From NCBI RefSeq assembly GCF_958450345.1, contig NC_088782.1, forward strand, positions 97,723,358-97,787,357: DNA of 64,000 bases, given 5' to 3'. Shown piece by piece: positions 1 to 10,145 of this stretch (position 1 is the stretch's first letter; each line of letters starts with the position of its first letter). The notes below the pieces were generated by a model. That model had not been told where the DNA came from and did not search any database. It saw nothing but the letters and a program-made list of their open reading frames with translations. Both the position numbers and the translations under genes were made by a program. This DNA is from Calliphora vicina. Its lineage: Eukaryota > Arthropoda > Insecta > Diptera > Calliphoridae.

Positions 1-880
1 CGCCATAATAAGGCTTCTGAAAAAGATGTACCAAAAAAAAAAAGATTTGCAAAAAAAAAAATTCTATATTTAAATGTAACGAACGCATTTTATTGGTTTT
101 CATCTGCTCATCGTTAAGGTGTTTTCTGCATCATCGGCATTATAGATACGATATATTGTTGTAGTATATATGTATTTCTTTTTATGATTATGGCTGTAAG
201 TATGTAAAATTATTATTGTTGCTGTTGTGTAACATTTAAAAATTTCTTTATTTTTTGCTCTATTGACATTTTGGTTTTACAATCGTCACACATGCTGCCC
301 CCTTTTGTGCAAAAAAAAACAAGAAAAAAATGCTTGCGATTTTTCAGTTTCCGTTTCCAATTGAATAGCTAATGTTTGATGTGTATGTGTGTATGTTACG
401 TTCCAATAGCAAAATAATGTCATTAGGCTTAAAGGTCGTTTGTTTTCAATACATATATTTAGTCGACGGCAACAAAATCTATTTTATAATATTAAAATCC
501 ATACACACATAAAAATATACAAAATTTAATGGTTTATAGGGTACATTTTGTATTTTGCGTGTATTTTGTTTTGAGGTTATGTTAATCCGAATTTAACATG
601 TGTACAAGTTATAAAAATTTATTGATATTATTTAATTTCATTTTAGAATTCAACCAAATAATATTGTCATAAAATATTAAAATAATATTTTGCAGATTTT
701 TGCCATGTATTTTTATATGATTTAATTCTGCAGTTAATTTCAATATGTATTTAACTCAAATAAGGCAGACTAAATCACTGTCATTTTCTACATGTCCATT
801 TTAAAGACAACTTAAACTTTTTTAACGTAATGGTAATTTTAGAAGTTATTAAATACAGTTAGCTTCTACGGAATTGGCCA
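1..880. other. AT-rich DNA without recognisable gene
   Basis: Only short A/T runs and scattered stop codons are seen in all frames. I recognise no coding region, RNA gene or repeat terminus here. Confidence 0.5.
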
Positions 881-1444
881 ATTATCTCAGACTGGGTGAG
901 ATATGGTTGAATAACTGGAGAATACGAGGAAATGAGGGGTGACTGTCTACCTATCACACTAAATAATATAAACATTTCACAGACAGATTCTGTTACATAC
1001 CTTGGTATTCACTTGTATAGACAAATTACTTGGCGTCGTCATATGGAATCCAAGAGACCTCACATGAAGATAATGACCAATGAACCTTAAGCCTTGACTA
1101 TATATTCATCCTGTATAAATGTGTTTTAAAACCAATCTGGACATATGGAATCCAATTGTGGGGAACGGCCAGTAAGTCCAGTATTGAGCTTATACAGAGG
1201 GCACAATCGAAAATTCTTAGGACCATGGTACATAAGAAATGAGAACATCCATAGGGACTTACAAGTACCGTTAGTTAAGGATGAGTTCAAGACTTCTAGC
1301 ACAGACGCAAACACGATCAAGGCTTCGTAGAGCCGATCTACCACCCTGCTAAGATTTAGCCCATATGTCCATCAACGTTCCTGCCAGAGAACATGTAGTT
1401 TTAATTTTAGTTAAGGTAAGGCAGATTCGATAGATAAATAAATA
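880..1444 (+). pseudogene. Decayed Jockey-type non-LTR retrotransposon, 3' end of RT
   Basis: Frame-broken coding remnants match the part of a Jockey-clade reverse transcriptase downstream of the catalytic core. VTYLGIHLYRQITW is readable near 985-1030, KPIWTYGIQLWGTASKSS near 1127-1185, and NIHRDLQVPLVKDE near 1244-1290. These correspond to the conserved YLGIHLD, ILKPIWTYGIQLWG and HRDL..P blocks of that clade. Frameshifts and stops separate the blocks. The remnant ends in an A-rich gataaataaataaa tail near 1426-1444, as expected for a 3' end made by target-primed reverse transcription. The 5' part (gag, endonuclease, YXDD) is absent, so this is a 5'-truncated dead copy. The family assignment rests on remembered motif similarity, not on a search. 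Confidence 0.8.
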
Positions 1445-1464
1445 AACGTTACAAAAACAAAATT

Positions 1465-1615
1465 TATTTAGTTCGTTTAAAAAATTAAAACTTTGACCGA
1501 CTGTAAAGTTTAAAGCTATAAGTTTATTCTACAAAAATTATTTACTTAACACGCCCTTTCATAATTATAGGGTCGTTATTCTGTTCCAATCAAGAAGTCT
1601 CAATTTGCTGGACAG
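1465..1615 (+). mobile_element. Solo end of the CACTGTCC foldback family
   Basis: This stretch closely matches the right end of the element at 18938-20027. It shares the 'aaaattaaaactttgacc.actgta' block, the 'acttaacacgccctttcataattatagggtcg' block and the terminal GGACAGTGTTATT. Only the end is present; no partner terminus is seen nearby, so it is a truncated copy directly abutting the Jockey tail. Confidence 0.65.
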
Positions 1616-2078
1616 TGTTATTCATTCATATATGTACATTAGAGTTCGTTTGTGACCAGATCACTTCATTTGAGTTTCGGGTATCATCATTTTTCTGAAG
1701 GTTTTTGCGTAAATAAAAATAATGGCGTCCTTTTTTTGGAAAATTTTCACTCCTTGTGGTGGTTCAACGAACCTAAAGACGCGCATTTTGAGCACATTTT
1801 TCTGTAGGGCAAAAACGGTATGATTTCACCAGTCAATTCTGCATCAAAAATTAATACAATTGATGTTTTTTGAATCCTTAAAATAGTTCCAAAAACCCAC
1901 AACAGAGGGCTCAAATCTCATAAAAAAATAAAAAATGAATTTTAGTTTTTTTAAACATGCACGATGAAAAGGCATTTTATGCTTAGGAAAACTGCACCAA
2001 TATTTCCTTTCTATCACTAACCATTAAAAAGTTATGAGGCTTCAAAGTTATTTACTTAACAAGAAAATAATAATTTAA
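1616..2078. other. Unassigned AT-rich interval
   Basis: No coding frame or known repeat terminus is recognised. The text resembles non-coding interior of a DNA element, but no inverted ends could be paired. Confidence 0.4.
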
Positions 2079-2095
2079 AACAAGTAAGAGTACTA

Positions 2096-2122
2096 AGGAG
2101 TGAGATCGAAAAATTCTTAACA
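2096..2122 (+). repeat. Left terminal inverted repeat of the DD37E element
   Basis: Perfect inverse of 3367-3393. The outer end follows a TA at 2094-2095. Confidence 0.95.
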
Positions 2123-2229
2123 TACATATATGTTTATAAAAAAGAAACCACTAAACTTACAGCTTTAATTTTTTTTTTATTTGATTGAAATTATTATTAC
2201 AATTTACAAAAAAAATTATTTTTATAGTT

Positions 2230-3237
2230 TTAATCACTAGTGATGAAATTTTGAACCTTTTTCGGAAACCCTTCCATTAACGTTTTTATAGTGCTTTCTG
2301 TCACTTTGCTCGAACATGTAGTCCATCTCCGTTTAAAATCTACCACACTTTTGGACACCTTTTTTGTACTCTTCAATTCTCTTTTAACAAGAGCCCAATA
2401 TCTCTCCACTGGCCTTAGCTCCGGGCAGTTTGGAGGATTTGCCTCTCTTGGTACAAATACCACATTATTGTTCTTGTACCACTCAAGGGCTTGTTTGCCA
2501 TAGTGACAGGATGCCAAGTCAGGCCAAAAATAAGTGGACACATTATGAAGTCTTATGAATGGAAGCAGCCTTTTTTGTAAACATTCCTTGATGTAAATTT
2601 CGGTATTTATAGAGCCCGTTGTAACAAATGAGTGGCTTCTTTTGCCGCAACTGCATATTGCTTGCCATACCAAGAACTTTCTGGGAAATTTTGTCTGCTT
2701 TTGGGTCCTAAACTTTTCTTCAACATTCCCTCGAGCATCAGCAACATAAAATTTTTGACCTGGAAGTTGCGAAATATCTGCCAGAACATACGTTTCGTCA
2801 TCCATTATGCAGCAAGAATATTTTTTTATAAAACTTGACTTCAATTTCCGTGCTCTGTTTTTGGCCTCTAAATTTTTAGTAGCGTTCCTGTCAGGAACTT
2901 TTTGAGCCTTGTATGTTTTTAAACCTGCATTAGCTTTAACTTTTCGTACCAAATAGTCCGAGCACTGAGCTAACCGGGCTGCTTTCCTACCGGATGTGTT
3001 GGGAGCTCTTTTGAAAATGCGTTCTATTTTTTTGGCTTTAGAAACATCATGTGGACCATTCCTTCTACCTGAACCAGGTTTTCTATCAACTGACAAGTTC
3101 TCCCGGTACTGTTTAATAACATTGGAAACAGTTTGACGGCAGACCTTTGTATGCTTGGCCAACTTTTTGTAAGACCAAGTTGGGTTTTGTTGAAAATATT
3201 TAATAATTTCAGTACGCACTTTTTTCTGGTCACTCAT
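2230..3237 (-). CDS. DD37E Tc1/mariner-type transposase
   Basis: A 335-residue cut-and-paste transposase that would bind the element's inverted repeats and excise and reinsert it at TA sites in the nucleus. I chose the start MSDQKK because the N-terminal helix-turn-helix follows at once; the open frame extends 31 codons further upstream (to 3330) with hydrophobic, unlikely sequence. In numbering from that upstream Met: HTH about residues 38-75 (WSYKKLAKHTKVCRQTVSN), a basic GRPR-like linker KPGSGRRNG at 84-92, first catalytic Asp in MDDETY (D178), second in WPDLASCHY (D271) and Glu in PELRPVERYW (E309). Exactly 37 residues separate D271 and E309, which defines DD37E. Length and domain order are normal for the superfamily. 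No frameshift or stop is present. The exact subfamily within DD37E is not certain. Confidence 0.95.
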   Translation of the reverse strand: MSDQKKVRTEIIKYFQQNPTWSYKKLAKHTKVCRQTVSNVIKQYRENLSVDRKPGSGRRNGPHDVSKAKKIERIFKRAPNTSGRKAARLAQCSDYLVRKVKANAGLKTYKAQKVPDRNATKNLEAKNRARKLKSSFIKKYSCCIMDDETYVLADISQLPGQKFYVADARGNVEEKFRTQKQTKFPRKFLVWQAICSCGKRSHSFVTTGSINTEIYIKECLQKRLLPFIRLHNVSTYFWPDLASCHYGKQALEWYKNNNVVFVPREANPPNCPELRPVERYWALVKRELKSTKKVSKSVVDFKRRWTTCSSKVTESTIKTLMEGFPKKVQNFITSD

Positions 3238-3366
3238 TTTAATCAGATTAACAAAAAAATTAATATAATTGACATTACACATAATAACTGACATGTTTTT
3301 CAAAGGTAACTTGATCAAAAAAAAATTCAAATAATACTTGGGTTAAAAAATGTAATGAAAAACGTG

Positions 3367-3393
3367 TGTTAAGAATTTTTCGATCTCACTCCT
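3367..3393 (-). repeat. Right terminal inverted repeat of the DD37E element
   Basis: Perfect inverse of 2096-2122, followed by TA at 3394-3395. Confidence 0.95.
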
Positions 3394-3699
3394 TATATTG
3401 GGCCGTGCCGAATTTTAAATACCCTCCACCTAAATATGATGGTATAACAACTGAAATAATATAACAATTGTTAGAAAGACTAGTTTACGCAGAAGATATT
3501 TTATTTCAAATGTACAAAAAATTGTATCTAATTCAGCAATTTATAACTGAAATTCCTATTAGAACGTATGCAATTTAACAATATATACTTAATACGTTTG
3601 GATCAACATTTTTCCCTTTTAACCTCAAGTGAAGATACAGAGTATAAAAAAGGGTATACAAATATATTTAGACAAATTTCAAAATATTTGGTTGTGGGA

Positions 3700-5040
3700 C
3701 TTATGTGGGAGCTATGACCTATTATGATTCGATTGTCATAAAATATTTGAACGTGACTGTTATGTATTTATATGAGAGCTGAGCCAATTATGGACCAATA
3801 TTCACAAAATTCAGTATTATGATTTTTTAATACAAATTACTGATCTGTGTACTATTTTGGTTTAATATATGTAAGCTATGACCTATTATGGTCCTAAGTA
3901 TTTGAGAGCTATTTTTGTAGAATTTCATATAAACAACGCTATTAACAAGAGTGGACCTTATATGGGAGCTATGGCGAATTATGGACCAATATTTAAAAAA
4001 TCTTCTAGTACGATTCTTGGATACAAATTATTGATCGGTGTAAAATTTTAGTTCAGTATAGATTTTTTTGGATATTTGTGCAGGTTAATGTGTTTTCCTG
4101 AAGTGGTTCTTATATGGAGGCTATGAATAATTATGGGCCTATCACCATAAAATTTGGTACATCGATTTTTGTATATATTGAATAAATTTGTTTCGAATTT
4201 CAACCTGATATCTATATTTGTAACAAATTTATTAGGATTTTAGTGATTTTCGGGAGTGGACCTTATATGGGAGCTATGGCTAAATATGGACCGATATTCA
4301 AAAAATTCAGAAGTATGATTACTGGTTACAAATTACTGACCTGTGCGTTATTTCATTTTGATATCGATATGTTTTAAATATTTTTTAAGGTTAATATCTT
4401 TTTCGGAAATGGGCCTTATAGGGGAGCTATGACCAATTATCGGCCAATCTGCATACAATTTAGTACAGTGATTTCTATGTATATGAGTATTATTATTGTC
4501 GAATTATAAGAGATTTATGAGTACTTAACTGATTTTCGGAAGTGGACCTTATATGGGAGCTATGGTCAAATATGTACCGATATTCACAAAATCCTGTAGT
4601 ATGATTTCTAAGTATAAACTATGGATCTATGTAAAATATTTGATATTTGTTTTGATATTGATATTTTTTAGATATTTATGTAGATTATTGTGTTTTTCGG
4701 AAGTGGTCCTTATATGGGAGCTATAACCAATTATGGGCCGATCTTCATAGAATTAGGTACAGCGATTTTGGTATATATGGGGACTATTTATGACGAATTT
4801 CAACTTAATAGCGTTATCTATAAGACATTTATGCTTATTTAAGTGATTTTCGGAAATGAACTTTATATGGGGGCTACGGTCATATATGGGCCGATCCACA
4901 AAAAAATTTGGGGTTGTAATTTTTTTAAGCACGAAACTTATTTCTCCTGAATTTTGTGTGGATACTGCAATTTTGTAGGCATTTACCGACCTAATAACCA
5001 TATTTCGGGAAGAAATTTGTATGGGGGCTAGGAGAAATCA
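3700..5040 (+). repeat. Degenerate tandem array of about 150-bp units inside a mini-me-like repeat
   Basis: The phrase 'cttatatgggagctatg...aattatggaccgat' recurs near 3703, 3770, 3956, 4105, 4256, 4400, 4543, 4702, 4855 and, altered, 5005. Spacing is mostly 145-160 bp. Alternate units resemble each other more: 4256 and 4543 share 'gtggaccttatatgggagc', and 4105, 4400 and 4702 share 'aattatgggcc'-type text. This suggests a dimeric period of about 290-300 bp. Single units of the same type occur in the shorter mini-me-like copies elsewhere in the window. Confidence 0.8.
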
Positions 5041-5479
5041 TAGACCGATTCTTATAATTTTCGCCGATAATACCATAAACGTGTGTACAATTTTATGGTA
5101 TTATCTGCAATATATTTGCACAAATAAGGAAAATTATGTTAAAATTATCAAGTTTTTTTTTAGGTTGTCTCACATTTTGGTTCATAACTCTGGTTCCACG
5201 GAACCGATTTTGCTGATTTTCAATACCAAACTGCTTAGGAGAACAATAAACATTTTTTTTGCAAGTCTACCAATTTTGTTTGCCTATTTTGGACGTGAGC
5301 GTGTTTTACACAGACAGACAGACGGACAGACAGACGGACATGGCTCAATCGACTTAGAATTTCACAAGGATCAATAATATATATACTTTGTTGGGTCTCA
5401 GATGAATATTTCTCAATGTTACACACGGAATGACAAACTTATATATACCCTCATTCACCACTTATGGTGGTGGAGGGTA

Positions 5480-5790
5480 TACAAATGAAATGGTCCATGT
5501 ATGTAATGTCATCACGTGAGAATGGCTGGAGCGATTTGACTGATTTTTTTTAATCGATTCGAAATTTTCAGGAGATCGTTTGTAAAGAAAAAAAATTCAA
5601 AAATTCCGGGTAAAACTCGGAATTTTTTTAATAAAAAAGCTCCCTAAAATATGCAGTACAAATTTAGATATTTTATTTGCAAATAAATAAGAACAGGCAG
5701 GTGTATATGGGTTGGAGAAACTTGAAGAACTAACATTAGTAAATGCTACTGGGCGAAGCCGGGCGGTGAACTAGTAATATATAAATTCTT
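5480..5790 (-). repeat. Terminal fragment of a widespread dispersed repeat (GGCGAAGCCGGG type)
   Basis: Contains 'catcacgtgagaatggctgg', 'gggtaaaactcggaattttt' and, at about 5750-5785, 'gggcgaagccgggcgg' followed by 'aactagtaatatata'. The inverse of the last block resembles the start of the repeat at 32045 ('aaaactagcagacccgg' then 'gcgcttcgcc'). I recall similar 'ACTAG...CCCGG...TTCGCC' termini as dispersed repeats in many insects, but cannot name the superfamily. Confidence 0.5.
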
Positions 5791-6866
5791 AATGATTGAC
5801 TAGACCTAATTAAATGCAGATTCAATATATAAATTGGAGGTAAAAAAGTAGTTTCAACATTTCTACCAAAACAGCGAAGTAAATAAAAAAATCTTGATTA
5901 ATAAATTCATTTAATGCATAAGTAGAACATTTTATCATTTAATTCCAATTTACAACATCTCTCAATGTCAATTGCATGTGTTGCTTTGCTAAATTTTCAA
6001 CATTGCGTAGAAATGTTTTTTTTTGCAACAAATGCAACCGTTTAATGACATTAAACGCCTGATAGTCAATCAGTTACCAAAAGCAGAACATTCAAAATGT
6101 ATTTGAATTTATTAAGCCGATAAATTACAACATAAATACAAATGTTTTCAAACGTACATACATATGTCTGTATGTTAGAGTAAGAGAACGATTGAATCTA
6201 TAATGGATTCAAAAATATGCAAATGTCAAGTTATATTTAATAAACAATAGCAATGTGAATTAGATGCTGCAACAAATTGAGCAAGAAGAGTAAATGGCAA
6301 ATGTCAAAAATTGGCGCAAAATATTGCAATTTCATGGTAAACATGGCAAAAAACCCTTAAAAAGTGTAACCTATGTAGTTGATTTAAAATTACTAATAGA
6401 CAGAGTGGAAGAGGGATAACGTGATACAGATTATTTTAAGTCGATTCACCATTACAAATTGCAATTTCTTTTCGTTTTTTTTAAATTTTTATTATCGATA
6501 TCAATTGCTTGAAACAAGTATGACAAAAAATATGTGTACCCAAACCAAATTATTCCAATTTGTTTTTGGAAAATTGTTCATGCAAATTGAAAAAGATTTC
6601 GTTTTTTTTGCCATCATTGTTGCAATTGGTGGTGGGCAGAAAGAGTTTTAAAATAAACCTTTAGATATTGTAGAATAGATAAAATTGTTGAGATTTTTTA
6701 GAAAAACGATTAGCATTTTATATTGTTGTAGTAAGTTATTGGAGTTGGCCTAAATGTTTGCTTTTAACTTCCATTTGGTACTTTCAATGTGTTCAGTTAT
6801 TCCGAGGACCTGTACTCTGTTCTATGGAAAATTGTTCTTTATTACTTGGGGAATTTTTTAACTAAA
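5791..6866. other. Unassigned AT-rich interval
   Basis: No gene or repeat terminus is recognised. A 76-codon open frame at 6421-6651 has low-complexity Phe/Ile/Lys composition and no recognisable motif, so I do not call it a gene. Confidence 0.45.
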
Positions 6867-7482
6867 AACAAGTAAGAGATCTATATTCGGCTGTGCCGAA
6901 TCTTATATAGCCTTCACCAAATTATTATTTTTTTCCAAAGTTGTTTTTTTCAAATTAAATTTAATTTTTTTTTTAAATTTTAAAAAAAAAATTTTTGGTG
7001 AAAAAAATATTCGGGTTAAAAAAGATTTTTTCCGATTTTGACCCATTGTAGGTCCAACTTACTATGGTCTTATATACGTCGTTGCAAAGGTCTTAGAAAT
7101 ATCTATCATTAGATATTCATATTGTCTATATTAATGACTTAGTAATCCAGATGTAGGTCAAAAATCGAGGTTGTCCTGGTTTTTTCCTCATATCTCAGCC
7201 ATTTGTGGACCGATTTTGCTGATTTTAAATAGGAAACTTCTCGAAAGCATGTCTGACAGAATTATTGAAGATTTGGATCCCGAAGATATCTGGGGTCTTC
7301 ATAAAATTGATTTCAACAGACAGACGGACGGACAGACAAACAGACGGATATGGCTTAATCGACTCCGCTATCTATAAGGATCCAGATTAAATATACTTTA
7401 TAGGGTCGGAAAATTATATTGTGGAAATTACAAACGGAATGACAAACTTATATATACCCTTCACACGAAGGTGAAGGGTATA
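6867..7482 (+). repeat. Mini-me-like repeat, type A copy
   Basis: Starts 'aaacaagtaagagatctatattcggctgtgccgaat' and ends 'tatatacccttcacacgaaggtgaagggtata'. A GTCY-type tract (CAGACAGACGGACGGACAGA) lies at about 7318-7338, followed by 'atggcttaatcgactccgctatctataaggatccag' and a TA-rich core. It is also the unoccupied-site comparator for the mariner insertion at 2094. Confidence 0.8.
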
Positions 7483-7542
7483 ATAAGTCAAGGTGCTCTA
7501 TTCGTATGTGACGGATCTTATATAACCTTTAGTTTATAAGAG

Positions 7543-8256
7543 AAAACAAGTAAGAAAGTATGGTCGGGCTTGACCCTACACCAAGTAAATGAGCAAAAAC
7601 ATTTATCTTTTAAAATATCAATAATTTATACTCGTGATTGATTTTCGGAAGTGGGCCTTATATGAGAGCTATGTCCAATTATGGACCGATTACCATAAAA
7701 TTAGGTCGTGTCTATATGAAAGTAATTTATGGTGAATTTTGTGTGTATACCAACATTTGTAAGAGATTTATGTACGTTGAAGTGATTTTTGAAAGCGGAT
7801 ATAGACCCGCTTTCAAAAATCACTTCAACGGGAGCTATGACTAATTATGGACCGATCGTAACAAAATTTGGTGACATGAATTTTGTGTATATAAGACTTA
7901 TTTGGAGCGCAATTTGTGGATATACATATATAAAGTAATCCTTTATGACCGATAAAGTCCAATTTCGGGAGGACATTTGTATGGGGCCTAGGTGAAATAA
8001 TGAACCGATTTCAATAGGCTTGGTCCTTGGACCGAAGAAATGATATGTACCAAATTTGATCGAAATATCTTCAAAATTGCGACCTGTACTTTGCGCACAA
8101 GGTTTACATGGACAGCCAGCCAGACAGACGGACGGAAGGACATCGTTTAATCGACTCAGAGAGTGATTCTAAGGCGATCGGTATACTTTAAGGTGGACAT
8201 TACAAACATCTGCACAAACGCATTATACCCTCATCACTATGGTGGTGTAGGGTATA
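7543..8256 (+). repeat. Mini-me-like repeat, type B copy
   Basis: Starts 'aaacaagtaagaaagtatggtcgggc' and ends 'cattataccctcatcactatggtggtgtagggtata'. The GTCY-type tract (CAGACAGACGGACGG) is near 8122-8137. It carries one 150-bp-type unit ('gtgggccttatatgagagctatgtcc') and an unusual 24-bp hairpin (7775-7830). Confidence 0.8.
7775..7830. repeat. Perfect 24-bp inverted repeat with 8-nt loop
   Basis: 7775-7798 (CGTTGAAGTGATTTTTGAAA then GCGG) is the exact inverse of 7807-7830; the loop is ATATAGAC. Other type B copies read straight through this point into 'cttatatgggagc', so the second arm looks like an inverted copy of the first that replaced a few bases. Confidence 0.9.
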
Positions 8257-8417
8257 AACAGTATTTTAAAAAAACTTTTTTTAAGGAAACTGGTTTTTGT
8301 ACCGCGGATTGCGTTATACTTCGAATTAATGCCACGCCCACTAAAAAGTGGACTGTATTAAATGATTCTTTCAACGCAGACAATTAACAAAGCTTTATAA
8401 TATAATTTAAATTTGTA

Positions 8418-8658
8418 CATAGAGAAAACAGATTCGTATTAGTAACCGAATTTGTTACCAATCGAATGATGCACACATAGAATTTTTCGGTTCAAGCAAC
8501 AGAAAATCACTTGATAAAGAAAAATTTTGTTTGAAGGAACCAACATTTTTGTTACCCCTTCTAAAATTTTGTAGTCACTACTTTAAAATTCGATCATTAA
8601 GGCAGAATCATTCGACTGGCAACAAATTCGGTTGCTAATACGAATCTGTTTTCTTGCA
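8418..8658. mobile_element. Tc1/mariner-like MITE, family E, copy 1
   Basis: A 241-bp element flanked by TA (8416-8417 and 8659-8660). Ends read CATAGAGAAAACAGATTCGT and, inverted, TGCAAGAAAACAGATTCG. Terminal inverted repeats then continue as 'attagtaaccgaatttgtt' against 'aacaaattcggttgctaat'. Two more copies are at 15444 and 54474. It has no coding capacity. Confidence 0.85.
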
Positions 8659-8661
8659 TAA

Positions 8662-9974
8662 CACAGTACAACACATGATTTTGGGACTCAATTCTGACAA
8701 TTGCACGTGAAAGTAGCCCCAAAAATAAGAACTTCTGCATCATTAGTTTTGTCAAGTTGGCTGCCGTATTAATTTAATGGCCATACGAATTTTTTTTCCT
8801 CAAGGTGGATTTTTTTCACTTTTTCTATATTTTAGCACGGTTATATCTCGTATACCGTACGGAATATCTCTTTTGTGGCTGAAGCAAAGTTGTAGATATT
8901 GAATAGTAGAAAAAAAGTACGGAACATACCTACCCGAAAAAGATGCATATAGTGCCTTAAAAATCGCCAAAATGCCCATTTTTAAATTTTTTAACCAATT
9001 TTTCACCTTTTTTGCTCAATAACTGGATTACAAATCCAATTATGGACCGATCACCATGAAATTAGGTCGTGTGATTTGTGTCTATATGAAAGTTATTTAT
9101 CATGAATTTTGTATGTATACCATAATTTTTCACAGATTTATGCACTTTAAAGTGATTTTCGGAAGCGTGTCTTATATGTGAGCTATGACTAATTATGGAC
9201 CGATCATAAACAAATTTGGTACATATAATTTGTTCGGCCCAATAACAAAGACTGTTGAAATTGGCTGAAATAGGTTCATTATTTCACCTAGCCCCCATAC
9301 AAATGTCTTCCCGAAATTGGACTTTATCGGTCATAAATGTTTAATTTATATATGTATATACACAAATTTCGCTCCAAATAAGTTTTATATATACAAAATT
9401 CATATCAAAAAATTTTATTATGATCGGTCCATAATTATTCTTAGCTCCCATATAAGACCCGCTTCCGAAAATCACTTTAAAGTGAATAAATCTGTTAAAA
9501 ATTATGATATACATACAAAATTCATGATAAATAACTTTTATGTAGACACAAATCACACGACCTAATTTCATGGTGATCAGTCCATAATTGGATTTGTAAT
9601 CCAGTTATTGAGCAAAAAAGGTGAAAAATTGGTAAAAAATTTAAAAAATGGCCATTTTTGCGATTTTTAAGGCACTGGATGCACCTTTTTCGTGTAGGTA
9701 TGTTCCGTACTTTTTTTCTACTATTCAATATCTACAACTTTGCTTCAGCCACAAAAGAGATATTCCGTACGGTATACGAGATATAACCGTGCTAAAATAT
9801 AGAAAAAGTGAAAAAAATCCACCTTGAGGAAAAAAATTCGTATGACCATTAAATTAATACGGCAGCCAACTTGACAAAACTAATGATGCAGAAGTTCTTA
9901 TTTTTGGGGATACTTTCACGTGCAATTGTCAGAATTGAGTCCCAAAGCAATGAACTGAAAAATGTTGTACTGTG
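8662..9974. mobile_element. Foldback DNA element, copy 1
   Basis: A 1313-bp element with termini CACAGTACAACA and TGTTGTACTGTG and long inverted arms (about 8662-9230 and 9400-9974). The right arm has about 15 extra bases near its end. TAA at 8659-8661 and 9975-9977 forms a 3-bp target duplication. The inner arms contain mini-me type B sequence ('attatggaccgatcac', 'cggtcataaatg'). Short open frames inside mirror each other on opposite strands because of the palindrome and are not genes. CAC ends with a 3-bp duplication fit the CACTA/CMC group, but no transposase is present to test that. Confidence 0.9.
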
Positions 9975-9985
9975 TAATATGCATA

Positions 9986-10145
9986 GGTGCCCGATAGACT
10001 AGACGCTAGTGTGCTTGACTATCAGCCTTGAGGTTGCGGGCTCGATTCCCTCCACAGACCCTGGAGGCTTCGCAGTTTGTGTTATAGTCAGTGGATAAAT
10101 GTTTTTTAAATAAAAAATAAAAAAATAGTTTAAGGATCGGGCACC
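9986..10145 (+). repeat. tRNA-like SINE candidate
   Basis: Begins GGTGCCCGATAGACTAGACG and has a T-arm/B-box-like block GGTTGCGGGCTCGATTCCC near 10031-10050, the classic pol III internal promoter pattern. It ends in an A/T-rich tail (aaataaaaaataaaaaaa). The first 10 bases (9986-9995) are the exact inverse of 10136-10145 (ATCGGGCACC), which would form an acceptor-like stem around the whole unit. No clean cloverleaf can be drawn, so it is not called a tRNA gene. Confidence 0.5.

Larger units (their letters stand above)
2096..3393 (-). mobile_element. Complete DD37E Tc1/mariner-superfamily transposon
   Basis: The 1298-bp element has perfect 27-bp terminal inverted repeats (2096-2122 and 3367-3393), each starting AGGAGTGAGATCGAAAAA. 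TA dinucleotides at 2094-2095 and 3394-3395 are the target duplication typical of the superfamily. It encodes one uninterrupted transposase on the minus strand (2230-3237) in ordinary single-ORF, intronless layout. Perfect ends plus an open catalytic ORF mark a young, possibly still mobile copy. It sits inside the mini-me-like repeat 2079-5480. Confidence 0.95.
2079..5480 (+). repeat. Mini-me-like dispersed repeat, split by a mariner element
   Basis: The repeat starts with 'aaacaagtaagag' (2079-2090) and resumes after the mariner element with 'tattgggccgtgccgaatttt' near 3396. The same junction text is uninterrupted at 6867-6905. It ends with a GTCY-type tract written here as CAGACAGACGGACAGACAGA (about 5311-5340), a short spacer, a TATATA run, and 'accctcattcaccacttatggtggtggagggtata'. 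A TA tract, a short conserved core and a (GTCY)n tract are the published hallmarks of dipteran mini-me elements (Wilder and Hollocher). Without the insert the copy is about 2.1 kb, far longer than its relatives, because its interior is expanded into a tandem array (3700-5040). Confidence 0.75.

Noticed and set aside
5021..5377. 118-codon open frame over the end of the mini-me-like repeat
   Set aside because: It runs through the GTCY microsatellite (RQTDGQTDGH) and repeat core, which also yields similar frames at 7171, 23495 and 45378; repeat artefact.
8800..9728. Several 68-82 codon open frames in the twin foldback elements (also at 11318-12246)
   Set aside because: They are mirrored on opposite strands by the palindrome, lie in non-coding repeat sequence and have no known motif.
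9981..10060. Functional tRNA gene
   Set aside because: The B-box-like block is good, but D and anticodon arms do not fold into a cloverleaf and the acceptor partner lies 90 bases beyond the T-arm.
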